Part shown: positions 1-9,362 of the stretch, piece by piece
Numbering within the stretch: position 1 is the stretch's first letter
How the letters are laid out: each line of letters opens with the position of its first letter
Assembly: GCF_017916325.1 (NCBI RefSeq)
Contig: NC_090171.1
Span: 1,410,001-1,472,500, forward strand
From: Leishmania martiniquensis
Taxonomy: Eukaryota > Euglenozoa > Kinetoplastea > Trypanosomatida > Trypanosomatidae
Reading direction: 5' to 3'
Length of the DNA: 62,500 nt
Program-made: the position numbers and the translations under genes
Notes under the pieces: model-generated
Told to the model about the DNA's origin: nothing
The model's database searches: none
Seen by the model: only the letters and a program-made list of their open reading frames with translations

Positions 1-372
1 CTGAGTACTGCGCATTGGCATGGTGACAGGAATGATTTCGTAGGAGGCCCCGTCCAGATACTGGCCAATCATAGCGGCCTGCTGCTGCGCTATGTCTGCT
101 GGCGGCCCCGCGTCGTTTCCAGCAGGGCTGACAGCGTCGCCCCCCTTCACTGCATGCTTCTTCGCGCTCTCGTTAGCTTTCGCAGACAAGTGGCGCGCCA
201 TGTCCTTCTTCTGGTCTTCTGATAGAAGCGACTGGCGAAAGCACCGTGTCAGGGTGCTTCGAAGCTCAGCCTCGCTGTGGCCATCGAAGCGCAGCTCCTC
301 CACCGGCTTCGAGTCCTCGCTAGGAACGCGAAGGTAGGTGAAAGGCTTTACAATGGGCTGGCTCGTACTCAT
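1..372 (-). CDS. Hypothetical protein, N-terminal 124 aa (partial)
   Basis: The minus strand is open from an ATG at 372 down to base 1, so the gene continues past the left edge and only the first 124 codons are visible. The N-terminus begins MSTSQPIVKPFTYLRVP. The segment is hydrophilic, rich in Ala, Ser and Lys, with a likely helical stretch at about residues 35-75 and no signal peptide or membrane segment. It fits the strand and spacing of the neighbouring minus-strand genes, and codons are GC-rich as in the rest of the array. I do not recognise the family. The ATG at 372 is the first in the frame and is followed by uninterrupted coding. Confidence 0.7.
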   Translation of the reverse strand, partial: MSTSQPIVKPFTYLRVPSEDSKPVEELRFDGHSEAELRSTLTRCFRQSLLSEDQKKDMARHLSAKANESAKKHAVKGGDAVSPAGNDAGPPADIAQQQAAMIGQYLDGASYEIIPVTMPMRSTQ

Positions 373-1465
373 GGCGACTTGTAGCTAACAGGAAAGGGAT
401 CGAGCTTGACGGCTCCTGTCTTATTGGGTGATGATGTTGGGACGCGCAAACGCGCGTAAGTCGGCGGCAGTAGCTAAGCGGAGGAGTAAGGCCGATGGCA
501 CGAAGGATGTGAATCGCCTTTAGCGGACGTAAGTGTGCGTGTGTGGAGGGGAGGGGGGAACGAATCCAAGTCTCTTAGGGAGCGGATAGTGGCACAGCCG
601 TGCGTATGTGTGTGAGGGAAGCCCTTCGCAGTACAGAGCGGAGACGCCTGAAGCTGAAACGTCAATGCCAGTCTCACTCGGTATTTTGTGAGTGACAGAG
701 GCGAACGCTGTGCCTGTGACTGGGGCGCTGGTGGTGGTGGCGGCGAAGTGTGCGTGTGTGTGTCTGGGGGGGAGGGGCTCACGCCATTTCCCACACAGAT
801 GTGAATCCGCATTCGCCAACGATCAGAAGGACGTTTCGCATGAGGGCCGTCCACAAAGAAAATTCTCCGCCCGTGGAAGGAAGAAGGGGAGGAGCATAGG
901 TGGACGTGGTGCTGAGTCGAGAAGGGGCGCCAACAGGGGCGGAATGGGGGAGAGGGGGGAGACGACGAAATGGATACGGCACGCTCCCCACGTTGAGCGG
1001 TCGCCTTTGCCTTTTCCCCTCTTCCCCCTCCCCTCTCCACCCCCCGGAAGGGTTGGCAAATGCGCTCTGTGTGCTGCGCTGTGCTCTCTCCCTTAAGGAG
1101 AGCGGAGGAGGAGAGGGAGGGAAAGCATTCAGAAAGGCATACTCCTCGCGCGTGCGTGTGCGTGCGTGAAAATCTACCGTGCGTGCTGCACCTTGCCAAG
1201 CATCACCGCTGAAGCGCACGCTGCACGACCATGCGCGCGTGCGTCATCTAATCTAACGAACGAGGCCCACGAGGGGCCAAAAGGGAGGAGGAAAAACAAA
1301 AGACGGGAGACGAAGGGGGAGAGGGACGACACAACAGCGGGGGCGGCACTGGAGGAGGGATGAAGGCGAGAAGAGAAGATATGTAAATACAAACGTACAG
1401 GGTAGGCGCTTGAAGCGCACCAGCCCTCTCGCGCACTCGCCCCATGCGGCTGCGATTACAGGGCG
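373..1465. other. Intergenic spacer, no credible gene
   Basis: About 1.1 kb between two minus-strand genes. It holds GT/AC microsatellite-like patches (about 535-545, 750-765) and long minus-strand purine and pyrimidine runs (about 1005-1050). Open frames occur on both strands but are low-complexity and overlap one another. Expected content is the 3' UTR of the 1158-aa gene and the trans-splice region of the partial gene. Confidence 0.7.
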
Positions 1466-4400
1466 TTAGTTGGCCGCGTGGTGCGTGAGTGGGCGATCGC
1501 AAAGAAGGCGCCTAACTGCCTCGACAGCCTCTGTCGACTCCAGCTCCACTGCCGTCACCAACTTCGCGTTGCACCTGATCACCAGGCAGCATTCTGCTTG
1601 ATGCACTTTGCCCTGATGAATCAGTCCGCTGTGGTAAGCACGACGACCGCACCACACCTCCACCGTGTCCAACTGCCGTATGCACACTTCACACGCTGAG
1701 TGAGCTGTACGAGCGCTGCTGCTGCTGTTAACGAGCCCTAGCAGCATCGAGGCTCGCTCCGTCATGGACGGGTGCACCTTGTCAAGCGCAATGCGAAGAC
1801 GAACTGCTGTCGATGCCGAAGATGACGGTAACAGCTGCTCGACGCGCAGCCAACGGCGTCCGACACCTCGACGCGATGCATGGTGCTTCCACACTGGAAA
1901 TGTCCCTGCCTCCCACTGCCCACAAGTAGCCGGGTAGGTGATCGAGTGCCCGTCGCCGGACTGAGCGGCACTGCGTTGCGGCGACTGGCTACGATCGAGG
2001 TTGGCATGACGCACCTCTTGCAGCGGCAGCGCAGGCCCAGTGCCGGCGCAAGTGCTCGAGGAAGAGGATGAGGAAGACCGAACCGACTGCATGGAGGTGG
2101 CGCTGTGAAGCAGCGCGCAGCTCCCCGGCGGCGGCGGCGGCACTGGCGGCCGCGGAGTGCTGCTTCCGGACGCAGCTGACATTGCGTCCTCCATGCGCTC
2201 AGTGGCGGCCGCGCTGGTGAGTAAAGCGACGTTGTCACGGTGGCGACTGAGCGGGGGTGCAGAAGATGAGCGAAGGCCTCGCTGGGATGCCATGGCACCT
2301 TTCGATTGCATCAAAGCGGTGTCGTCGGCAAAGACCTCTGGGGAGGCAGTCACATCGACCGGCAGCCACGAGGATGGCACCAGCGAACGCGCGGCAGAGA
2401 AAGAGGCCGAAAACTTGGTGGCGCCCCTCTGTCCTCCCGTATGCAGATGAGCCGTCGCACTGCAACGCGGGTTGGCACCGAGAAGTGAGGAGGCACCCGC
2501 AGGAGCGGCAGCCGTTGACCAGAGTCTCCTGTTTTGAGACGGTGGCGGCGCAAACGCTGCTGCAGCGATGGTCGAAGCGTTGCCACTGCTGGCGGCGCTC
2601 ACACCTCCTCCCTGCTGCGTGGAGGTAGACGCGTATGTCTCGTTACTGCGTTGTGTGGAGCGCAGGAGCAGTTGCGGCACGAAGGCAGAGGCGGGGCGAC
2701 GCACCGGTGCATGCGCTACGGCTCGGAGAGAGAAAGAAGGCTGACCGAACGCTTCCGGGTTGGAGAAGGACGGCGGTGCGGCTACAAAAGGACGAGGTTG
2801 GTGCAGCAGCGGTGCTACATGAGTGCCCCCGTCGTGCCGCTGCTGTGGTAGGAGCCCGGTCGTGGCCCTCGCGCTGCGAGCCCACGTCCACGAAGCCGAC
2901 TCCGTCTTGGACCTTGCCACCCTCTGTTCAACTCCATAGCAGCTCATGTTTGGGTCTAACGTGCCGAGAGGCGTTCTCTTCCATGATGGCTGCTGCTGTC
3001 GCGGCGGCTGTAGTGTATCCCTGTGCTGCGCGCACGCACCAGAGTCAAGAAACGACTTCGGCTGAGCGGACTGCTGCATCGGCCAGCGTGGCACCTCCCT
3101 AGCCGAGTCCGCCGGCATTGCTCGAGCGCTGCGGTCGCAGGATGCCGCGCGACTGCTCGCCATCGAAGCGGCTGGAGTACTAGTGTGGCTGTGATGCTGA
3201 CTGGCGAGGGCCCATGGCCGAGTGCCCAGAAGCGAAGTGGCGGCCCACAGCACGGCAGTGTCTGAGCGGGCGTCGAGCTGCTGCGACACAGACGGGCGGA
3301 GATGCGAATCGGCATTGCTTGCCGCCGCATCCTGCGGCACCTTGTGGGCCTCCGTGGAGGACGCATATGGCGGCGCTTGGGGCGACTCACGGTGCCGGCG
3401 CCTCTGGGAAGAGAGTTCCGTCGCTGTCACGAGAGGGGCGGTGACCTCACTAGACGCCGCAGATTCGCAAGAGTTTCCCTGGAAGGTCTGCCGCAAAGAT
3501 GGCCTCTGCGCGCACACCGCATCCCCAACGTGCTCCCGATCGCTGTCATCGGCTCTGCGGCAGCGCAGGGTGCCAGCGAGTGAAGTGGGTAAGTACGCCT
3601 TTGCGCTCGAGCAGGCCTTCGTGGAGGGAGGCGGGGAGTGCGCAGGTGAAGAGGAACCTCGGGGCGAGGTACCCGCGGAAGACGAGCAGAGACTGGGAGA
3701 GATGGAGGGGGCCAGGACGATGGTGCGCACCTTGCGTGGCGGCCATAGACCACCAAACGGCGAAGACGCTGAGCTCGCGGTGGTGGCTGAGGTCGGTGGA
3801 GGCGGTGGCATGCGTAACGCGCGCTCGACACGAAGAAGTCTCGGGCCACCGCGGCCCTCGGTGGGGCCTTCAGTCCTTAAGGGGGAAGAGCTGCTCCCCT
3901 CTCCACTCTGAGACCTCTCGGGGCGCGGCCGCGTCACCGAGCGCTGGGGCGGAGAACACAGGAGCTGTTGCTGTATCTCCTCGGCGGTGTCCTCACTTCC
4001 GTCAGACATCGTCCTCATCGAGGAAAGGGGACTCGTCGGTGTTCGTGACCCCTTTGTAACGCCAAAGCGTTCCTCCCTGACGCCGTCGCCGGTGGCCATC
4101 CTGTTACTGCTACAAGTACTGCTGCTTCTGCTGACCTGCACCTCCAACTCTTCAAGAAGTGCGCTCGCTCTCGAGACAGGGTCCCCGCTGCAGTCAGCGC
4201 CGCCATACGGCGGTGACGGGAGCATCGTCGGCGCCGCAGCACCCTGCCGCCGTTGCTGGAGTTTCTGGAGCACCTCGGCAGCGGTGCCTAGCAGCTCGTA
4301 ACGCAGCTGCACAGCTGCAATGCGATGCGTGTCAGAGCTGTCAGAGCAGCCTGTGAAGCGCAGTTGGATATAGAGGCGCATCTGTTCTACGTCTGTCGGT

Positions 4401-4942
4401 GCCGCAGATGAGCTCATGAGCACGGCGAGGTGATAGAGTGTACGCAGGGGCACCGTTGTCGTGCTCATGCCATCCGCCCCTTTCAAATCCAAGCGCCACT
4501 CGGTAACCACTACCGGCCGCAGCGACACCCCGTCCAGCCTTTGCGCGCTCGTCGCAAGAGTCACCACGCAGCGAGTGGGAAAACAACGGCCATCGGCGAA
4601 GAGCGGGGCGACAGAGATGCGCAGCACGGATGTCGACGTGACGGCGAAGAAGGGCGGCCCCAGGTTTGTAATCTCGCACGTTGCGGTGGTTTGGCGTGCT
4701 CGCACGGATGGGTTTAGCCAGTAGCGCAGCCCCTCAGCAGTAGAGGTGAGCGCTGCCGACGCATCCCTCTCAGCTTCGGGCGGACGCACGGCATAGAAGC
4801 ATGCATCTGCCCCGGCACCGGTGAAGTGCACAAGACGCTCGAGTGCATCCAGGGAGCAGGCGGACTCGCAGTCACCGGAGGAAGAGGGGGGAGGGAGAGG
4901 AGGGGTCGAAAAGTGCTGCGGTGCAGGAAGCTGCGACAGCAT
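1466..4942 (-). CDS. Large low-complexity hypothetical protein, 1158 aa
   Basis: I chose the ATG at 4942, giving 1158 aa beginning MLSQLPAPQHF; the frame is open a little further upstream but without another ATG. Three parts are visible. Residues about 1-230 look folded, with alternating hydrophobic beta-like strands. Residues about 230-1010 are a disordered Ser/Ala/Pro/Arg-rich stretch with homopolymeric serine runs and Pro runs. Residues about 1020-1158 look globular again, with several cysteines (ACEVCIRQ, AECCLVIRC). No catalytic motif, signal peptide or membrane segment is seen. Such long Ser-rich proteins with folded ends are common unannotated genes in Leishmania; a cytoskeletal or scaffold role is possible but not shown. 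Family not recognised. Confidence 0.8.
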   Translation of the reverse strand: MLSQLPAPQHFSTPPLPPPSSSGDCESACSLDALERLVHFTGAGADACFYAVRPPEAERDASAALTSTAEGLRYWLNPSVRARQTTATCEITNLGPPFFAVTSTSVLRISVAPLFADGRCFPTRCVVTLATSAQRLDGVSLRPVVVTEWRLDLKGADGMSTTTVPLRTLYHLAVLMSSSAAPTDVEQMRLYIQLRFTGCSDSSDTHRIAAVQLRYELLGTAAEVLQKLQQRRQGAAAPTMLPSPPYGGADCSGDPVSRASALLEELEVQVSRSSSTCSSNRMATGDGVREERFGVTKGSRTPTSPLSSMRTMSDGSEDTAEEIQQQLLCSPPQRSVTRPRPERSQSGEGSSSSPLRTEGPTEGRGGPRLLRVERALRMPPPPPTSATTASSASSPFGGLWPPRKVRTIVLAPSISPSLCSSSAGTSPRGSSSPAHSPPPSTKACSSAKAYLPTSLAGTLRCRRADDSDREHVGDAVCAQRPSLRQTFQGNSCESAASSEVTAPLVTATELSSQRRRHRESPQAPPYASSTEAHKVPQDAAASNADSHLRPSVSQQLDARSDTAVLWAATSLLGTRPWALASQHHSHTSTPAASMASSRAASCDRSARAMPADSAREVPRWPMQQSAQPKSFLDSGACAQHRDTLQPPRQQQPSWKRTPLGTLDPNMSCYGVEQRVARSKTESASWTWARSARATTGLLPQQRHDGGTHVAPLLHQPRPFVAAPPSFSNPEAFGQPSFSLRAVAHAPVRRPASAFVPQLLLRSTQRSNETYASTSTQQGGGVSAASSGNASTIAAAAFAPPPSQNRRLWSTAAAPAGASSLLGANPRCSATAHLHTGGQRGATKFSASFSAARSLVPSSWLPVDVTASPEVFADDTALMQSKGAMASQRGLRSSSAPPLSRHRDNVALLTSAAATERMEDAMSAASGSSTPRPPVPPPPPGSCALLHSATSMQSVRSSSSSSSSTCAGTGPALPLQEVRHANLDRSQSPQRSAAQSGDGHSITYPATCGQWEAGTFPVWKHHASRRGVGRRWLRVEQLLPSSSASTAVRLRIALDKVHPSMTERASMLLGLVNSSSSARTAHSACEVCIRQLDTVEVWCGRRAYHSGLIHQGKVHQAECCLVIRCNAKLVTAVELESTEAVEAVRRLLCDRPLTHHAAN

Positions 4943-4975
4943 GACTGAGTCAAGTCTTTGCCCTATCCTAACCAA

Positions 4976-5995
4976 TACCCTCGCAAGGTAAAAGGGAAGC
5001 GAAGCAGAGCCAACGGCAAGCGCCGAGGTCGATGGTCATGCAGTATGTTCGCACACACTTTCTAGTGATACGATGACGCGAGGGGTGCGTGCGTGGGCGG
5101 TCGCGCAGTGTAATGAGGCTGACGAGTTGCGCATATCAGTAACACAAAGGGGCCAGGAATCTATCCGAACGTCAGCGTCGGCCCGCAAGTGCGCAGGTCT
5201 GCGAGCGAGTGTGCCGCGCAGCTGATTGCCATAAACGCACGAAGAGAACGACGAAGAGCATTTCATAAGAGGAAAGACCGAGAGGGAAAAAGGGGGCAAA
5301 GAGAAGACTGGAGACTTCCACTCAGGTCGTGGTGATTCGGTGCCCGTGCGTGAGCTCAGCCGCAACAGCTACGGCGTGCACGTGGTGAAGCACACACACG
5401 CACACACACGAGCACATCGGCATGAGCAGCTTACACCACCGTAGAGACGCCAAGGGGTAGCGAAAGGGAAATGGCATCCGTCATTGCAGCAGTGGGAAGA
5501 CAATGGGCCACTAGCGGCGAGGAAGAGACGGGGCAGGCGCAGTCAGGCCGCCGCTGTTTCACCACCTTTCATATACTCGACGCCGTTCCCCTTCCCCCTC
5601 GTCGCCTCTCTCTCTTTTTGTCGAGTTTCCACCACGACTGAGACGGCGCGGTGTCGACTGCGCGTGCGAGGGAGAGCACGCAAGGATGCCGGCATCCGGG
5701 TGATGACGTCTCAGCGATGCACACACTGCCGCTCTTTCTCCATGCTGACCCCACTTCCCCGAGTTACCAGCGACCAAGTCGACAATATCATGGGAATGGT
5801 TTGCCTCAAAGTGAGGTGGGTGAAGGTAAGGGGGGAGGGAGACGGGATCGGCTATAAGACCTTAGCGGTCGCCAATCAGCACTAGCTTCACCACCCTACC
5901 CCTATGAAAGTGGACACACAGACGCGCACACGCACGCACGCCAACATCACTATTGAGACCGTCATGGCGCCGGTCCGCACGCGCGTGGCCTCCCC
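4976..5995. other. Intergenic spacer, no credible gene
   Basis: About 1 kb between minus-strand genes with a short CA-repeat patch (5389-5410) and minus-strand pyrimidine-rich tracts around 5275-5300 and 5560-5640 that could serve trans-splicing of the 1158-aa gene. Small open frames on both strands show no protein-like features. Confidence 0.7.
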
Positions 5996-7906
5996 TCAGC
6001 TCCTCCTCCGCTGTGCTTGTGAAGAGCCCGGGCTGACACCGCTCGCCATCCTGTATTGCGAGCCGCGGTGCGCGAAGGAGGTGTGGAGGAACGGCAGCGG
6101 TGCCGACTCATCGACAAGCCGCTCTATGCTTTGGTACCGCTTCCACTCCCACCGCTTCTTCAGGCGATACCACGCAAAGCCGGCGTTCTCGATATTGTGG
6201 TCGGCGAACATCGCGCTCACGTTGAAATCGCGCCGCTGCAGAAAGCCGAGATAATAGTTCGCATAGAGGCATTCCATGACAATCGGCCACGCCTTGGGAG
6301 GAACATCTTTCGCAACTTTTTGCGCGTGCAGCATCTCGTCCTTGACTACGCACATGACGTCGAAAAGGAGACGGCGCACCGCGCGATCGCGCGACGCCAA
6401 AGGAATGTTCCGGAGCAGGCCAAGGTTCACGTGGTTGTCGGCGCAGAGGTCGGCCGGCAGCATAGTGAAGCCGAGACGCGCGTACTTCTTCCAGAACATG
6501 ACGCAGTGGTTCGTGAGCCCAGTAGCGCGGCCAATGTGGGTCATGAGATGCTCCGTCGCCTCGTCCTTTACGTGTGTCACCTCTAGCAATGAGTTGAAGA
6601 AGTAGCCGTAGAACTTGTCGAAGTGGTCGAAGAGCTGCTGCACGTTTCCGGGCTGCTGGATGATGCGTAGGCGGGCGTCGGTGAAGCCGCGCACAAAGGC
6701 TTTCGTCATGTGCGGGTTGCGCTCCACCGCCGCGGCGAAGGGGCGCAAGACGGGATGGGAGTCGGTGAACTGCCCCGTACTCATCTGCCGCTTCTCCATG
6801 ATTGCGCCGACGGACTCCTTCCAAAAAATGAGCTTCATGCCAGCGCCGGTCGTCTTCATTCCCCGCTGCGAGTGCACTTCGAGCATCCCCCACCGTGCCT
6901 TGTTCAGCGACATCGCCAGATTCCACATGGCGTAGTAGTCGCGCCGCATCTCCTTGTCAGGGTAGGCCATCTCGCCAATACGGTAATGAAAGAGGTCGAA
7001 GTTGCGCAGCTCGTCCTCCAACTTCAAGTAATCCACTTCAGCGGACCCGATGGCGGTGCCGATGGCCTCGGCGCGATCGGCGCTCGCCTCGTTAATGCGG
7101 CGCCACATGTCCTCCTTACTCAGCTCGTTCTGGGGGAGGGAACGGTAGTAGTCTGTAGCCTCCTTGTTGCGCATAATGCGGGAGCCGTGCGCGGTGACGC
7201 GGCTAGCACCCTTCACGCTGCCACTCTGCGGGAATGGGGAGGACATAGGAGGGGTAGAGGCGGCAGGTTGAGTCGCTTCCCCGTCTACGGCGGCGGCGGC
7301 CGACGTCGCAGGGGATGCCGACGGGGGAGACTTCAGCGCCTTCGCGTATGCGGTGAGACTCGGTGAGGACTTGCGAGGCGTCACATTTAGCGACGCCGGC
7401 GGGGCGCGGCGGGGCAGCGATGAGGTTGGGTGCGCCTGCTCGACGGCGTGGCGATGCGCCCCTGCACCAGTATGTGAGTCCGCCCCTTGCAAGCGCGCAG
7501 CATTGCGCAGCTCATGCGGCGGCAACTTGCCGGCCATGGCCACCGCAGCCATATGCTCTGCTTGAGCGGCCTGGATAGCAGGCTGCTCACATGGCAGCAC
7601 GCCGCTGCCGTCGGTGCCGAAAGTGGCCTCTGCCTTCTCGTGCGCCGGCTTCATAAAGGCAGAGATGGAGCCCGCGTAGACGCCAATCCCCTCCAAGCCG
7701 TCGCTGATGCCCATGTCCCAGGAAAGCCGAATGCTTTGCGGCTTTGTGGCCGGCGATGATGCAGCATCAGCCGGCACCTTCTCACTGGTAGAAGAACAGG
7801 ATGGCGGAGATGAGGACGTAGAATGACACCGCAGCAGAGCAGGAACGGCAGGACAGCGCCTCCTCGGCACCGCACCAAAGGTGCGGGCCACCTGAAAAGA
7901 TCTCAT
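5996..7906 (-). CDS. NDUFAF6-like squalene/phytoene synthase-family protein, putative mitochondrial
   Basis: 636 aa from the ATG at 7906. The first ~30 residues (MRSFQVARTFGAVPRRR...) are Arg-rich without acidic residues, like a mitochondrial presequence. Residues ~30-240 are Ser/Ala/Pro-rich and probably disordered. Residues ~280-600 carry the conserved part: FWKESV near residue 358, HIGRATGL near 455, a LPADLC segment, and a later VPPKAW segment followed by QRRDFNV. This order matches NDUFAF6, the complex I assembly factor with a squalene/phytoene-synthase fold. The Asp-rich DxxxD motifs of true isoprenoid synthases are not evident, so a catalytic prenyl-transfer role is unlikely. From the known family I infer a matrix or inner-membrane assembly function. 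The long N-terminal extension is unusual compared with the ~330-aa animal protein. A role in mitoribosome biogenesis instead of complex I cannot be excluded. Confidence 0.8.
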   Translation of the reverse strand: MRSFQVARTFGAVPRRRCPAVPALLRCHSTSSSPPSCSSTSEKVPADAASSPATKPQSIRLSWDMGISDGLEGIGVYAGSISAFMKPAHEKAEATFGTDGSGVLPCEQPAIQAAQAEHMAAVAMAGKLPPHELRNAARLQGADSHTGAGAHRHAVEQAHPTSSLPRRAPPASLNVTPRKSSPSLTAYAKALKSPPSASPATSAAAAVDGEATQPAASTPPMSSPFPQSGSVKGASRVTAHGSRIMRNKEATDYYRSLPQNELSKEDMWRRINEASADRAEAIGTAIGSAEVDYLKLEDELRNFDLFHYRIGEMAYPDKEMRRDYYAMWNLAMSLNKARWGMLEVHSQRGMKTTGAGMKLIFWKESVGAIMEKRQMSTGQFTDSHPVLRPFAAAVERNPHMTKAFVRGFTDARLRIIQQPGNVQQLFDHFDKFYGYFFNSLLEVTHVKDEATEHLMTHIGRATGLTNHCVMFWKKYARLGFTMLPADLCADNHVNLGLLRNIPLASRDRAVRRLLFDVMCVVKDEMLHAQKVAKDVPPKAWPIVMECLYANYYLGFLQRRDFNVSAMFADHNIENAGFAWYRLKKRWEWKRYQSIERLVDESAPLPFLHTSFAHRGSQYRMASGVSPGSSQAQRRRS

Positions 7907-8714
7907 GAGGAACGGGCCGAGTTACAAGAGTCGCAGCCGTGAGTAGCGTGTAAGATGACAGAGACAACGCACACGTCTACGCCGGACTGGTGGCGACGCG
8001 TGTGCGAAGTGTCAGGTCAGCAGAGGAAGGAGTGAAGGAAAGGAAAGACAGAGAGCGACTCTTAGTGTGGTGTGTACACAAACACCATAGACAGGCAGAG
8101 AGAGAGAGGAAACACACGCACGCACGCACAAGACATGCGCAGCTGCCGTTACGTCCGGCTCCACGAAAACCGACGCCTACGCGCGGATAAGTTTCACGGC
8201 AAGCAGCCCCTGGACGACGGCGAAGATGAGAGGAGTGAGGTGCGAGAAGCAAAGGGCGTAGAGAAGGCGGCGGCAGAGGTGAAAGAGAGGAGAGAGCTGA
8301 GACCGTGTAGCGCGTACACGCAGCACACGTCTAAAACAGCCAGACGCTGTCGCGCGACTCTCCAACTTTTACGCTCCACACTTCTCTCCTCGCTAGTGCG
8401 CACGCATACGCCATCATGGCACAGCACAGATTTCCCTCCACCTCTCGACGATTGAAGCGAAAGAGGCGGGGGGCGGGTGGGGGCTGTAATGTCTCTTGCG
8501 GCGAGACCGGCCGCAGATCGGTATGTTGGTGTGCTTGTGTGGCATATAAAGCAACGAAGGACAGAGAAATGCCGAGCACAGCAAGCGATGTGGCAAAGGT
8601 ACTCCAGAGTGGATGAGAAGAGGAAGAAAAGAGCTCGCTTACACACACACACAGAGGGAGAGATGTGAAAGCGTCGTATCTGCGCCATGTACGCCACGCG
8701 CACAGGTGAGATGG
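7907..8714. other. Intergenic spacer, no credible gene
   Basis: About 0.8 kb. The plus strand is purine-rich (gag/gaa runs near 8030-8110 and 8215-8300), so the transcribed sense is pyrimidine-rich, as expected upstream of the gene ending at 5996. ACAC patches occur at 8112-8128 and 8641-8654. No convincing frame. Confidence 0.7.
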
Positions 8715-9362
8715 TCATCTCCTCTCGTAGTGTACAGTCTCGTTGATGTCGCTGTTCTCAAGAAGGTGCTGCTCCTCCCTCAGCCTTGCGAGTAGCACCT
8801 CCGCATCTTGCGGGGTGTGTATGAGCTGCATAAGCAGATGATGGGGAACAGCAGACCATAAAAGCCACAAGTCATCCTCGGCTTGCGTCGATGGCGCCGT
8901 GCTACTCAGCACGTCCAAAGTCTTAGCGGCACAACAAAGCGCTCCGTCGCAGCCACAGACCAAGCCGCCACCACGCGCCCCGGCGTCGTGGCGCTGCCGC
9001 GACAGAGCTTCCCGGTAGCGGGGCGTAGGGAAGCAGTGTGGACCTCTGTGGTAAGTGGCGCAGCGACTACCCCCGTACTCACGTGCCGCGTGGGCAACGC
9101 AGGACGACTTCAGGGAACTGCCCGCCACGCCAGAATGGAAGGTGCCGTGGCTGCTGCGGTGATGTGGTGGCGCTCCATCGAAGGAGAATGTCTGAACCGC
9201 TTTTCGAGGCGCTCTCTTCTCCCACATTATGGCAGCGCAACCGCCCCTACTTTCGTGCCTGCAGGTACCTTCTTGGCAAGGGAAGAGCGAGGTGCCGTGT
9301 CTGGATGCTTGGCGCTCCAGCTCAAGCAGATCGTGCGACGAGCACGAGAAGGCGTTATCCAT
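8715..9362 (-). CDS. Small hypothetical protein, 215 aa
   Basis: Open from the ATG at 9362 to a stop at 8715 in the direction of the array. The protein is Cys/His-rich in its first 150 residues and ends with a more protein-like amphipathic helical stretch (HHLLMQLIHTPQDAEVLL, then LREEQHLLENSD). No known domain, signal peptide or membrane helix is seen. It lies at a plausible distance from both neighbours. The opposite strand also has an open frame across part of it, but that one runs against the direction of the polycistron. I regard this as a probable but unproven gene; codon use alone does not settle it. Confidence 0.45.
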   Translation of the reverse strand: MDNAFSCSSHDLLELERQASRHGTSLFPCQEGTCRHESRGGCAAIMWEKRAPRKAVQTFSFDGAPPHHRSSHGTFHSGVAGSSLKSSCVAHAAREYGGSRCATYHRGPHCFPTPRYREALSRQRHDAGARGGGLVCGCDGALCCAAKTLDVLSSTAPSTQAEDDLWLLWSAVPHHLLMQLIHTPQDAEVLLARLREEQHLLENSDINETVHYERR

